A stretch of DNA of 64,000 nt from JAFGMQ01 sp036733345 (GTDB lineage Bacteria > Desulfobacterota > DSM-4660 > Desulfatiglandales > Desulfatiglandaceae): contig DAINAR010000004.1 in NCBI GenBank assembly GCA_036733345.1, forward strand, positions 1 to 64,000, given 5' to 3'. The position numbers and the translations under genes are program-made. Below, piece by piece: positions 27,301-35,917 of this stretch. The notes below the pieces were generated by a model, which was not told the DNA's origin, made no database searches, and worked only from the letters and a program-made list of their open reading frames with translations. Position 1 is the stretch's first letter. Each line of letters opens with the position of its first letter.

Positions 27301-30300
27301 TAATTTCGACCATTAGATTCTTCGTAACTTGCTTTGATTCCTAAAGGAATCTCTGGCGTGGATACCGGCAGGCATACGGAAGATTCCGAGGAAAGTCTGG
27401 ACTCGATCCCGGCAGCATTCACGGAAGCGACCCGGTAATAATAACAGTATCCATTTTTAACTCCGGTATGGCTGTAATCCGTAGTTGTTGTCAGTGGCAT
27501 TACATTGCTTGCAGTTGAAACACCCCGCTCGGTTCCCCAATAAACCTTATAGCTCATGGCGTTTATAACGTGATTCCATTTGAGATAGTTCCTATTTGGA
27601 GAACTTTGATATACTGCATTAAGGCCTGTTGGAGGGGCTGATGGAGAATTTACAGGTTTTACAATAATTTCTATAGTGTCAGAAGTTTGGTGGCCACTAC
27701 TGTCCGAGACCGTAAGCTGAAATTCCAATATTTCTTCATTACTTACAGATGGTGCAGTGAAAGCAGGTTGGCTCGATCCGGCATTAGATAGTGCGACTCC
27801 TGTCCCTTTTGTTTGTACCCAGGAATATGATGCTATTCCACCGTCACTATCAAATGATTTTGTTCCGTCTAATGTGGTCAATGAATACGCAGGAGTAGTA
27901 ACTGGAGCCTCTGCAACGGCAATGGGAACCTGATCTTCCCACTGCGTTTCGGGTTGCCTTACAACATCCAGATCCCAGTCTTGAATTACAATACCATCCT
28001 TCTCAACTTTTGGTCCTGTTAAAACACTGTTTGCATAAACAACAGCACCTGACCAGTTTGCCAAGTTTTGGACAAAAGCCTCACCCACAGCCTCACCATC
28101 CACATCTTTTCCGACGTTACATGAAAATAGCAGGATTGTGGCATCACCAGCCAGTATATTTTCATTTTTAAGTCTTTCTATACCAAGTCTAGTAGCCAGG
28201 TCATCTTTGAGTTGAAAGCTGTCAGACATATTGACTTTGGCGGGAAACCCATGCGCAAAGATGGTCAAGATATCAATCGGCCTACCATAAGCTACAGTAA
28301 TAGCCTTCAAATACTCAATCCACTCACTTAATGTTACAGCATCACCATTTGCGTCATCCTTGGTGTCATAAGTAAAGAAATAACATTTTTCGTTCGTTGT
28401 CCCGCAGAAAGGGGCAATTTCGTCAATAAAGCTAATTACCTCAAATTTATCGTCAGCAGACGGCTCGCCTGCATAGACAGTGTTGAAACTGTCGTCAGTA
28501 CTGATGTTGTTACCCCAAACAGCATCCAGCCATGGTGTAATCAACATCTGTCCACGTATAATACCTACCGGATTATCTGTCATAGAATGGTAGCTATTGA
28601 TCCACGCGTTGATCTTCGGCGTAATTTTTCTTATAATGTCCCAAAAAACAAAATAAGTGTAAGTATAGTCGGTATCTTTTAAACAGTTTTGAACAATTGA
28701 GTAGATCGATTCACGATCATATATATCCCAGTCAAAACCAAAAAGTTCATTCAAAAAATCGAGTGTCAAAACATTATCAGCGCTTATTGGTTGGCCATTA
28801 CCAAATCCATTATTCGTTAACATGTCACTTGGAATGAGAATAATGTCGCTCCAATCGTATTCAAGGTTATTAAAGACCGTTTCGCTGCTAATCCACCGTT
28901 TGGTTCCGTTTTCAATTAAATATACTTTAGAATCTCCATTTTCCTGAATAAGAAGGCCGTTCGATCCAACCCCGGTATCAATGAAATTGGGCCTATCAGG
29001 GTAAGTATTGAGAATGCCCTCCGAATAGTCACATATATTCTTCCAGCCTGGGAACCCTGACATATCATTGAGAATGTCTTGGTTGAGCACGCGATATTTT
29101 TTTCCGTTTTGTAGCCAGTAAATAGTCCCTTGACCTTCAAGTCTCACAAGTGATCTGTCTTTAGGTGAAGCCGGGCATAAAGGAAGCCACAGGTTGACAT
29201 TGTCAGCCCTATTTTTATAGGGATCGGATCCGGCACCGCTCCAACCATAAGGGTCGACTGGAATACCATCCTTCCGCACCTCGAAATGAAGATGGACTGG
29301 AAAGCCACCAGTACCTCCTGCTAGTCCGATTTGAGTTGATGGGACCACCTCTGTGTTATTAGGTATCAAATTACCATCAACAAGGAGATGTAAATAATGT
29401 GTGGTGTATCCATTTCCATGGTCTACATAAATTTCTCCAAGGTTAAGGTTGTCGTGAAAAGCTGTCCCGGGGGCAGCTGCATATACTGGTAGATGCAGCC
29501 CTCCCGTGGAGTAATCAATTCCAGGATGTCCATCGTAATATAAGAAAATGTTATCTCCGCCGCCTGTATAGGTGTCGTTGCCGTTTACAATAAAAGGAGT
29601 TTCTTCAACATCTTGCTTGAAACCATAGTGAGTACCCCATACAAAATCTCTTCCAAACTTGCTTTCACCATATTCCCCGGTGAAAGCTATAACAACGTTA
29701 TCATCGGAATATGGGCCGGTCATTGAGTGATCAAATACTGCAGTGATTGGTGCGGTATATGGAGTGTATCCTTCCAAAGGGAACCTCAAATAAAAACTGT
29801 TTGGATCGGGTGGCTGAAGCGAAGTATTGTATTTGATATATTGAGGGTTTTCTCCTATAGTAATAGTTGAACCGTCTTCCAGATCATTTTGCAAAAGAGT
29901 TCCATTCATATCATAAAGGGTTCCGGTTTCTCCTCCCAGATCAACCGGGATAGTTGTAGTCTCATCTGAATAGTCTGTACTATCTGAAGAAATCCCCGTA
30001 TTATCAAATGCTGTAAACCAAATGATTTGAATTTTGCTGTCGGAACTGGTGGCGATAATCTTATAAATGCCCTGGTTCCTTTCAGACAAAGAATTAATTG
30101 AATCAAAAGAATAACCATTTGTCATGGTTAAGAAATTATCAACTACATTTACTGCTTGCTTGGGGACTATTACCTCAGTTTCTCCTTGGCAATCCACACG
30201 GTTAATCCCATACACATTTTCCCAGTTGGTTTTATCTGCCGAATTTGCATCTTTTAAACAATAAATGAACTCATTCTCGATCCCATAAAATTTCATTAAT

Positions 30301-33221
30301 GCTAAGTATCTCAACAACACGGAAGCTTGATCTTCTTCTCGGATAGTGCCTCCCACATCGCTTTTGGTTGCTATGCCAAACTCTGTAACCCATATGGGCT
30401 TAGCATCAAGGCCAAAGGAGGACAGAATAGTGTTAACTGAAAAAAAGTTTTGATCGAAATATTCTGGATTCTGTGGGTCAAAATAGTAATGAATTGCCTG
30501 TATATCTGAAAAAAAATTGTTTTGTGGCCCCCCGTTGTTTTGAATGAGAACAAGCATGTCTTCCAAGTTCGATGTATCGAAACCTAAATCACCGCCCAAG
30601 CTCAATCCTGCATTTAAAATCATGGAATCAGGGTTAGCCTGCTTTGCTGCAAGATAAGCGGGTATAAGCCTATTCAGAACATAATTGTCCATTGTCAAAT
30701 TGTGACTATGCTCTGGGTTGCTACTGTCAATTTCATTGCCGATTTCAAAATATTTGACCGGTCTAACTAACCCAGGCATATCTTGGAAACCATCGCCATC
30801 ATATCTTTCAACAATTTGATTTACATAGTCATAGTACTGATCAAAAGTAATATCGTTTGCATCCAGTGCAATTGCCTCATTATGTATATCGAGTATTAGT
30901 AACAGTTCGGGAGAATCCATTGTTTGGAATTTCTTAACAAGCTCATCATATCCGGACTGGTAGATAACCGTTTGATTACAATTGCCCAATGTTATTGTGT
31001 ACGAATAGCTCCACGAAGCATTATCCCAGTCTGTCTGAGTCAGGTAATCCCCATTCTCAAGAGCACTCCACCAGGCATGATCTCTAATAAAATTATAGTG
31101 TTGGATATACGTTTGGTAACCTGTAAAGGAACCTGCCCAATTATACCAATGGGTATTGATGCTATTGCCTTCATATTGAGCAACAATGATAAAATTAGCC
31201 ATATCACTTGCTATGGTTTCACCTGAATCAGGATCCTCATACCAGTAGTTAATGGTTCTGGTTCCCGGCGGGTTGGTGGCACTGTAGGTGTAGCGATTCA
31301 CCAGATAATCTCCAGCCGCTACTGTCCAAGGCGTGTTCACCATGGGTTTCTTGCTGCTGGTAAACGACAAAGCTTTGTCTGGATTGTCAACGGTTGGAAA
31401 GGTATTGTCCGCGTAATAGCAGTAGCGGGTCCCATTGTCAGGGTCCGTCATGGTCATGTACGTGTTCACCCTGCGGCCGGAATTCTGTACCCTGAGCCAT
31501 AAGGCCACATCGCCGTTGTAGGGAAAGGTTGATTCCTGAACCCCACTCCGTGACCCGTCCCAGGTTTCCGAAGTTAAGTCTATTACAGGGGCGTCGGGTG
31601 GCGCTTGGACAGTATACGATATATTGTCGCTGGCGATCGTGCCTCCCACATCCGCATCTTCATACCAGTAGTTAATGGTTCTGGTTCCCGGCGGGTTGGT
31701 GGCACTGTAGGTGTAGCGATTCACCAGATAATCTCCAGCCGCTACTGTCCAAGGCGTGTTCACCATGGGTTTCTTGCTGCTGGTAAACGACAAAGCTTTG
31801 TCTGGATTGTCAACGGTTGGAAAGGTATTGTCCGCGTAATAGCAGTAGCGGGTCCCATTGTCAGGGTCCGTCATGGTCATGTACGTGTTCACCCTGCGGC
31901 CGGAATTCTGTACCCTGAGCCATAAGGCCACATCGCCGTTGTAGGGAAAGGTTGATTCCTGAACCCCACTCCGTGACCCGTCCCAGGTTTCCGAAGTTAA
32001 GTCTATTACAGGGGCGTCGGGTGGCGCTTGGACAGTATACGATATATTGTCGCTGGCGATCGTGCCTCCCACATCCGCATCTTCATACCAGTAGTTAATG
32101 GTTCTGGTTCCCGGCGGGTTGGTGGCACTGTAGGTGTAGCGATTCACCAGATAATCTCCAGCCGCTACTGTCCAAGGCGTGTTCACCATGGGTTTCTTGC
32201 TGCTGGTAAACGACAAAGCTTTGTCTGGATTGTCAACGGTTGGAAAGGTATTGTCCGCGTAATAGCAGTAGCGGGTCCCATTGTCAGGGTCCGTCATGGT
32301 CATGTACGTGTTCACCCTGCGGCCGGAATTCTGTACCCTGAGCCATAAGGCCACATCGCCGTTGTAGGGAAAGGTTGATTCCTGAACCCCACTCCGTGAC
32401 CCGTCCCAGGTTTCCGAAGTTAAGTCTATTACAGGGGCGTCGGGTGGCGCTTGGACAGTAAAATAACCACTGAAATTCGAGACCGTTCCGCTCATCGCGC
32501 TCATACCGATGCGGTAATCTGTGCCGTCTGTCAGGTCAGCGGGAAATATCCAATAATAAGATCCATCGTCAGTTGTACTTGAAGAAGGGGTTCTAATATG
32601 GCTGGAACCCTTGTAAAGGTGTATAAGAACGTTTCCAGTGACATAACTGCTTGTCCATTGAATCGTGTAGCCTTGGCCTTTTGTAAGGGTTTCACCGCCA
32701 TTTGGATAAGTTACATCTATTGATGGTATGGCATAAGTGATTCGAACATAGACTTTCTTTATGGTGAATCCATAAATTGACCCATTGTCAACAAAATTAA
32801 AATAGTATGTGCTGTTGACGCCCTGCCCATTCCAGGTACTGAATGATTTGTAACTTGAGACTGTTGACGAGCTACCACCGGATGGACTTGCCGGTAAGGT
32901 ATTCAGATTTACAAGTATTTCCCCCCCAACAATGGAGCCCCTGTTAAAGCGTGCCGAAACAAAGTCTTGCGAAGTTCCCCAGGCAATATACTCAAATTTG
33001 GCTTCAACATTTGTTATTACAGCATTGAATGGAGCATTACTAACGCTAACATATAATGACAAAGAACTGTTTGGAGCAATAGCGTAATCACCGGTACCGC
33101 TTGATGGATATGTCCATTCTTGAACGGCGCCTAGAGAAAAACCAGTGTAGAAGAATAAAATCGCCGGAAGAATCCAAAAAGTAGAAAATCTTGAATAAGT
33201 TTTTTGCCTGTTTTTAAACAT
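24339..33221 (-). CDS. Giant multidomain secreted protein (GH-like, M23, FN3, DUF1566)
   Basis: About 2,960 residues. The ATG at 33221 is preferred over TTG 33236 because it begins a signal peptide (MFKNRQKTYS... then a hydrophobic stretch ending FSLGA). Approximate order: N-terminal sandwich; Kre9/KNH-like domain (170-258); three 141-residue identical repeats (258-666); TIM-barrel glycoside-hydrolase-like domain with GNEID (834) and VTEFG (950) as candidate acid/base and nucleophile; M23 endopeptidase with HPGID (1239) and HLHFEV (1317); a region with His (AHGF, 1664) and Cys (FSCNVG, 1705) like DUF4347/caspase-like folds; a PKD-like domain; four fibronectin III; two BACON-like and one Ig-like domain; two DUF1566 domains (about 2540-2850); and a C-terminal KNH-like domain. 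It is probably a surface or extracellular glycan/peptidoglycan-acting protein. Confidence 0.85.
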   Translation of the reverse strand: MFKNRQKTYSRFSTFWILPAILFFYTGFSLGAVQEWTYPSSGTGDYAIAPNSSLSLYVSVSNAPFNAVITNVEAKFEYIAWGTSQDFVSARFNRGSIVGGEILVNLNTLPASPSGGSSSTVSSYKSFSTWNGQGVNSTYYFNFVDNGSIYGFTIKKVYVRITYAIPSIDVTYPNGGETLTKGQGYTIQWTSSYVTGNVLIHLYKGSSHIRTPSSSTTDDGSYYWIFPADLTDGTDYRIGMSAMSGTVSNFSGYFTVQAPPDAPVIDLTSETWDGSRSGVQESTFPYNGDVALWLRVQNSGRRVNTYMTMTDPDNGTRYCYYADNTFPTVDNPDKALSFTSSKKPMVNTPWTVAAGDYLVNRYTYSATNPPGTRTINYWYEDADVGGTIASDNISYTVQAPPDAPVIDLTSETWDGSRSGVQESTFPYNGDVALWLRVQNSGRRVNTYMTMTDPDNGTRYCYYADNTFPTVDNPDKALSFTSSKKPMVNTPWTVAAGDYLVNRYTYSATNPPGTRTINYWYEDADVGGTIASDNISYTVQAPPDAPVIDLTSETWDGSRSGVQESTFPYNGDVALWLRVQNSGRRVNTYMTMTDPDNGTRYCYYADNTFPTVDNPDKALSFTSSKKPMVNTPWTVAAGDYLVNRYTYSATNPPGTRTINYWYEDPDSGETIASDMANFIIVAQYEGNSINTHWYNWAGSFTGYQTYIQHYNFIRDHAWWSALENGDYLTQTDWDNASWSYSYTITLGNCNQTVIYQSGYDELVKKFQTMDSPELLLILDIHNEAIALDANDITFDQYYDYVNQIVERYDGDGFQDMPGLVRPVKYFEIGNEIDSSNPEHSHNLTMDNYVLNRLIPAYLAAKQANPDSMILNAGLSLGGDLGFDTSNLEDMLVLIQNNGGPQNNFFSDIQAIHYYFDPQNPEYFDQNFFSVNTILSSFGLDAKPIWVTEFGIATKSDVGGTIREEDQASVLLRYLALMKFYGIENEFIYCLKDANSADKTNWENVYGINRVDCQGETEVIVPKQAVNVVDNFLTMTNGYSFDSINSLSERNQGIYKIIATSSDSKIQIIWFTAFDNTGISSDSTDYSDETTTIPVDLGGETGTLYDMNGTLLQNDLEDGSTITIGENPQYIKYNTSLQPPDPNSFYLRFPLEGYTPYTAPITAVFDHSMTGPYSDDNVVIAFTGEYGESKFGRDFVWGTHYGFKQDVEETPFIVNGNDTYTGGGDNIFLYYDGHPGIDYSTGGLHLPVYAAAPGTAFHDNLNLGEIYVDHGNGYTTHYLHLLVDGNLIPNNTEVVPSTQIGLAGGTGGFPVHLHFEVRKDGIPVDPYGWSGAGSDPYKNRADNVNLWLPLCPASPKDRSLVRLEGQGTIYWLQNGKKYRVLNQDILNDMSGFPGWKNICDYSEGILNTYPDRPNFIDTGVGSNGLLIQENGDSKVYLIENGTKRWISSETVFNNLEYDWSDIILIPSDMLTNNGFGNGQPISADNVLTLDFLNELFGFDWDIYDRESIYSIVQNCLKDTDYTYTYFVFWDIIRKITPKINAWINSYHSMTDNPVGIIRGQMLITPWLDAVWGNNISTDDSFNTVYAGEPSADDKFEVISFIDEIAPFCGTTNEKCYFFTYDTKDDANGDAVTLSEWIEYLKAITVAYGRPIDILTIFAHGFPAKVNMSDSFQLKDDLATRLGIERLKNENILAGDATILLFSCNVGKDVDGEAVGEAFVQNLANWSGAVVYANSVLTGPKVEKDGIVIQDWDLDVVRQPETQWEDQVPIAVAEAPVTTPAYSLTTLDGTKSFDSDGGIASYSWVQTKGTGVALSNAGSSQPAFTAPSVSNEEILEFQLTVSDSSGHQTSDTIEIIVKPVNSPSAPPTGLNAVYQSSPNRNYLKWNHVINAMSYKVYWGTERGVSTASNVMPLTTTTDYSHTGVKNGYCYYYRVASVNAAGIESRLSSESSVCLPVSTPEIPLGIKASYEESNGRNYITWNQSTDTTGYKVYWGTSPGVTKASQVMPETVTLDFGHTGVEKGSCYYYKVAAINSVGESELSAEEVSVCVPASVPQVPYDVTATYQSSLDQNIISWNSGGDATSFKVYWDSTPGVTLSSQLLTETEELRVTHADLLAGSSYYYRVSAVNQSGESALSPEVSVCLAISLPEIPKGLSVINQKYNNSNFISWDQAANATGYVVYWGTTPGVTKLSQKMPETVTTDFEHSGVEGGSCYYYRVAAVNAVGESDLSSEQSVCVETVQIFLSPISRIVSADSGIATFDVHTGNTNSPWSASVSEPWLTILSGTAGIGNGVVSVSYSKNQGTERTGTITVSAPTATNSPQIFYLTQACIPDTTSPTVTITQPTSGPTYETQNNALNIAGTAWDNVAVTEVTWSNNQGGSGTCNGTESWSAEGIVLYEGENVITVNAQDAAGNPPGDDTLTVTYFPQEGPEISLSLASLTNACWQNQNAYNQGFEVWNSGVGTLNYSVSTDAPWLSCDPLSGSSTGEHDAIKVTYTTKGLAPGEHYATITISDPGASNSPQTIAVTLTVVSGRQGAPISDTGQTTSYTGTFGEDSDYTINPPWYTKLDASGNDLPDSAAEWVMVRDNVTGLIWEVKTDDGSIHDKDNQYTWYDSNTVTNGGNEGTQGDGTDTEDFINELNSSGFGGFSDWSVPTIKELASIVNLGCYDPAVDTDYFLNTQLSPRYWSSTTRASDNSGAWDISFGYGIIAYSPKYSVRYVRAVRGRQIDSTYIDNGDGTITDFYTGLMWQKETDGIMNWEDAINHCETNDLAGYYDWRLPNRRELSSIVKFKSCEPAIDIDHFPNTESSYYWSSTSCNYDCDSTWRINFQSGLIHYEYKTSGCYVREVRGGQNKYADRLYITMPSQGSSWNDKRQMPIRWETQGINGNVKISLSRHGGKEGTFDTIVASAPNTGSYDWTVTGEASVNCVLKIEPLLDPGKGTIQGLFTILASKGMPWLMLLLE
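31237..32461 (-). repeat. Three 423-bp tandem repeats inside the giant gene
   Basis: The unit is 423 bp (141 codons, in frame), present three times with no differences that I could find between copies. Identity begins at 31237 and ends at about 32461, at the APPDAPVIDL junction. It encodes a beta-sandwich-like module beginning DAPVIDLTSETWDGS. Perfect DNA identity implies recent duplication or gene conversion. Confidence 0.95.
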
Positions 33222-33439
33222 GATTGTTCGCTTCAAAGGGTAGAGATATAGAATCCCTACCCTTCCAGTAAAAACGATCCATGGCTTTAAATACGATTTG
33301 AACGCATTCCGACATCTTTCAATTACCTTGTCTTGTATATATAACCGGCAATAGGGAACAGACCGGATTCAGCGATACTCAATTTATTGATAATTCAATT
33401 GAAACGGGTAAACCTGCTGCAAGATAAATTTGATGAACT

Positions 33440-33557
33440 CGCAAAAAGTCGAAAAGTACCACTTTTCGTCATTCCGACGAAAGTCGGAATCCAGTGTTTT
33501 TAATTAGTTACGTGACATCTGGACTCCGGTTTCCACCGGAGTGACGACTTTTTACGA
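33440..33557. repeat. MITE-like palindromic element, left copy
   Basis: It has short terminal inverted repeats, GCAAAAAGTCG (33441-33451) and CGACTTTTTACG (33545-33556). Inside are two 27-nt hairpins, GTCATTCCGAC...GGAATCCAG (33468-33494) and CTGGACTCCGG...GGAGTGAC (33519-33545). An inverted copy lies at 34008-34110. Confidence 0.75.
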
Positions 33558-33692
33558 TGGCATAAAATCCTATTTGAAAACAGGATCAAACAACTTCAAT
33601 AAAATCAGTTTAAAATCAACAATCAATACCATCATGGTGAGGTGAAACGTTTACTCACGCCTGAACTGATCAGGTATCCAGTCCGTTTTTCT

Positions 33693-33719
33693 CTGGATAC
33701 CGGTTTTCACCGGTATGAC
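33693..33719. repeat. Solo 27-nt hairpin of the same family
   Basis: CTGGATACCGG-TTTTC-ACCGGTATGAC has the same frame (CTGGA...TGAC) as the hairpins at 33519 and 34068, but its stem bases differ in a compensatory way. The remainder of the 1-kb gap 33237-34243 holds no gene that I can support. Confidence 0.6.
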
Positions 33720-34007
33720 TGAACTTAAGCGAACAAACAAAAAAACCTGTTCACTATCGAAAAAAAGTCAGGTCATATTGAGAAGATTGACCTGGAAAGG
33801 CAAAAATAAATAAATTATTACTTTATTACCTGTTGAACAGCCTACCGTCAATTTTTTTATGCCTTTTCAGGGATTTTATTGGGAAAAGAAGCGTGAAGAA
33901 TGGGCAATATTTTGAATTTGGGATGCCCTTCAATAAGTGAAGGATCAACTAACTATATTAAGGTTATGTGTTTATTTACACTCCTCGATCATTTTTTGAT
34001 GGACTCA

Positions 34008-34110
34008 TAAAAAGCCGTCACTCCGGTGAAAGCCGGAGTCCAGATACTGCGTAACTACTTGAAAACGCTGGATTCCGACTTTCGTCGGAATGACGAAAAA
34101 TGGTAGTTTT
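34008..34110. repeat. MITE-like palindromic element, inverted right copy
   Basis: This is the reverse complement of 33440-33557 at high identity. It contains hairpins GTCACTCCGG...CGGAGTCCAG (34017-34043) and CTGGATTCCGAC...GGAATGAC (34068-34094). The two copies face each other about 0.45 kb apart, upstream of the giant gene and downstream of hepT. Confidence 0.75.
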
Positions 34111-34243
34111 TGACTTCCAACGAAGTCGTTTTTGGTGGCATGAAGCGACGTCATTATAACTATATGAAATATTTAACGCTTCACTTGTTTTTTGGCAGAC
34201 TTCGATTTTCATAGGCTGCCGCGAAGAGGCATAACTTAGCTTT

Positions 34244-34609
34244 TTACGAGCACATCATTTTTTGTATTGTCTGTGATAAGGGCTGGAGCTGGTTTTTACA
34301 AACCCAGAATATTTGTTCAGCATCAATATCAAAGTAATGGTGGGAAATAATATCGCGCAAACCCTTTACTCCTTTCCAATCAATTTCAGGGTATCTGGTG
34401 AAAAGCTTTTTGCCTGTTATTTTATCAATATTCTTTATACTCTCACCAATAGCAATCAGCATCATACAAATGGCATCCATCCTGTCCGTCCCTTCAGACG
34501 TATCAGTGAAATCACAGGCAGCGGATATCGATTCGAATCGTCTTTCTATTTTTTGAATGGCCTCCAATATCTGTCCCAGCAGATCATGTACCAATTCTTT
34601 ATCATACAT
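34244..34609 (-). CDS. hepT: HEPN-domain toxin, HepT-like (DUF86)
   Basis: A 121-residue HEPN RNase. The catalytic Rx4HxY motif is RDIISHHY (about 85-92). It is preceded by the helix with IGESIKNIDK typical of DUF86 toxins. In characterised systems HepT cleaves RNA and is silenced by the MntA nucleotidyltransferase, which AMPylates the Tyr of this motif. It overlaps the mntA-like gene by 8 bp, the usual arrangement. Confidence 0.9.
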   Translation of the reverse strand: MYDKELVHDLLGQILEAIQKIERRFESISAACDFTDTSEGTDRMDAICMMLIAIGESIKNIDKITGKKLFTRYPEIDWKGVKGLRDIISHHYFDIDAEQIFWVCKNQLQPLSQTIQKMMCS

Positions 34610-34892
34610 ATATGGCTTCCTTTTTTATTCTTTTCAATAAAAGAGGACTCATATTGTCTCTCAGTCTCACGATATCGACATGTTGATCTAACCTCGTCTC
34701 CAGGTCTTCCTTGATATGCACAATATTAAACGGATCAGGAGTCGTTGTCTTTACAACAATATCCACATCGCTTTTGTCAGTTGCTTCATCTCTTGCAACA
34801 GAACCGAATACCCCGATAAGCAGTATCCCATATTTCGAGGCATAATTCTTTTTAAAGTCTTTCAATATTTGAACTATTTCCAAAGGGGACAT
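34602..34892 (-). CDS. mntA: MntA-like nucleotidyltransferase antitoxin
   Basis: A 96-residue minimal nucleotidyltransferase. The GSx10DxD signature is GSVARDEATDKSDVD (about 30-44), with a following hydrophobic strand (IVVKTT). It is the antitoxin partner of HepT in MNT-HEPN modules, acting by AMPylation of the toxin. It lies 18 bp downstream of the Phd-like gene, so the three genes form one operon. Confidence 0.9.
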   Translation of the reverse strand: MSPLEIVQILKDFKKNYASKYGILLIGVFGSVARDEATDKSDVDIVVKTTTPDPFNIVHIKEDLETRLDQHVDIVRLRDNMSPLLLKRIKKEAIYV

Positions 34893-34910
34893 TAATGATA
34901 CCTGTGCTCA

Positions 34911-35111
34911 CTATTCCATTTTTAAAAGTTTTTTTGTTTCGTTAAGGCTTACTGAAGGAACGGCCTGTTCTTCTTTTTTTGCATCTCGCACAATTCGGAG
35001 ATCATCATAACAAGCGAGCTCTTCCTGCAGTTTCAAAAAATCTTCATAAGGAAGAACTGCAAACTCTTTTCTACCGTTCTTTTCAAGTATTTGTGAATTT
35101 ATTGAAATCAT
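34911..35111 (-). CDS. Phd/YefM-like antitoxin (small DNA-binding type)
   Basis: About 66 residues from the ATG at 35111; an in-frame ATG at 35150 would give 79, and neither has a strong ribosome binding site. The segment SQILEKNGRKEFAVLPYEDF followed by LQEELACYDDLRIVRDAK resembles Phd-type antitoxins that partner RelE/ParE toxins. No such toxin follows; MNT and HEPN genes follow instead. It may be a leftover antitoxin or a transcriptional regulator of the MNT-HEPN operon. Confidence 0.65.
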   Translation of the reverse strand: MISINSQILEKNGRKEFAVLPYEDFLKLQEELACYDDLRIVRDAKKEEQAVPSVSLNETKKLLKME

Positions 35112-35150
35112 AATTTCATTTATTTTCCCATGGATTATAGGAACAGCCAT

Positions 35151-35917
35151 TAACAGCTAATTTTACTTCTTTAAATAACTTCCTGTTTGGTCAGGGAACT
35201 AATAGTGTTTAAAAGCAATTATTTTGTATACGCTGATGGCCGTTTCCAAATCGTATCCAGATTTCATATCTTCATAATTCGTGATCGGTTTGGGAACTGC
35301 TATCTTAACAAATTCTATCCTTCTGTGTTGCAATTTCTCCGTAACTTAATTATCCTTATTTTATCTTGCCTTTCAGTGTGTGTCAAAACCAAAATATGGC
35401 CATATGCAGAAAGACCATTATTAATTGAGTTATCCGAATACATCCAATCATTCCATGTCCGCTGTCCTCAACCTCCTCATCCTGTTTAAAAAAAACCTGA
35501 AGAAATTGATAATTGATCCTGCGTGCCTGAAGTAGAATAAAAAGTATGCCGTTAAGAGCCACAACTGAAGTTCAAATATTAACCTATAACAGGACGGGCG
35601 GCGGCAGCAAAACACCAACTGTTCTAAATGTGCTTAATGCAGAAGGGTTAAGTATCAGCACCTTCCTCAGATATAATCTTCTCCCGTTTTCTTTTTCCCC
35701 TTGAAAAGGGATCCATATCATTCCAAAAGACAGCAACGATAATGAAATACAGAGAAAAACACAACTTTATCAAAAAAACACAAAGAAAATGCAAACATAT
35801 TTTGTCATTGACGACAAACCGAACTTTGGCTAAAAATCATGTAAGGAAAAAAATTAAGGCAGAATTTAAAAAAATTCAATGCAGGTATATGCCAAAATAT
35901 ACAAATACAGGTGATGA
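35151..35917. other. Intergenic region holding direct repeat copy 2
   Basis: Outside the repeat at 35430-35550 I see no supported gene. A 52-codon frame from ATG 35546, which starts inside the end of the repeat, is not recognisable. Confidence 0.45.
35430..35550 (+). repeat. 121-bp direct repeat, copy 2
   Basis: The direct counterpart of 24195-24315 (112 of 121 positions identical by eye). The flanks on both sides are unrelated to those of copy 1, so the repeat edges are sharp. Confidence 0.85.

Noticed and set aside
31605..32348. Open frames antisense to the giant gene (two identical 106-codon frames)
   Set aside because: They are mirror-strand shadows of the tandem 423-bp repeat, with no ribosome binding site or family resemblance.
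31237..32461. CRISPR-like array
   Set aside because: The units are 423 bp, contiguous and coding, with no spacers.
35546..35704. A 52-codon frame starting at the end of direct repeat copy 2
   Set aside because: It has no recognisable family, no ribosome binding site and is not matched at repeat copy 1, where the frame stops at once.
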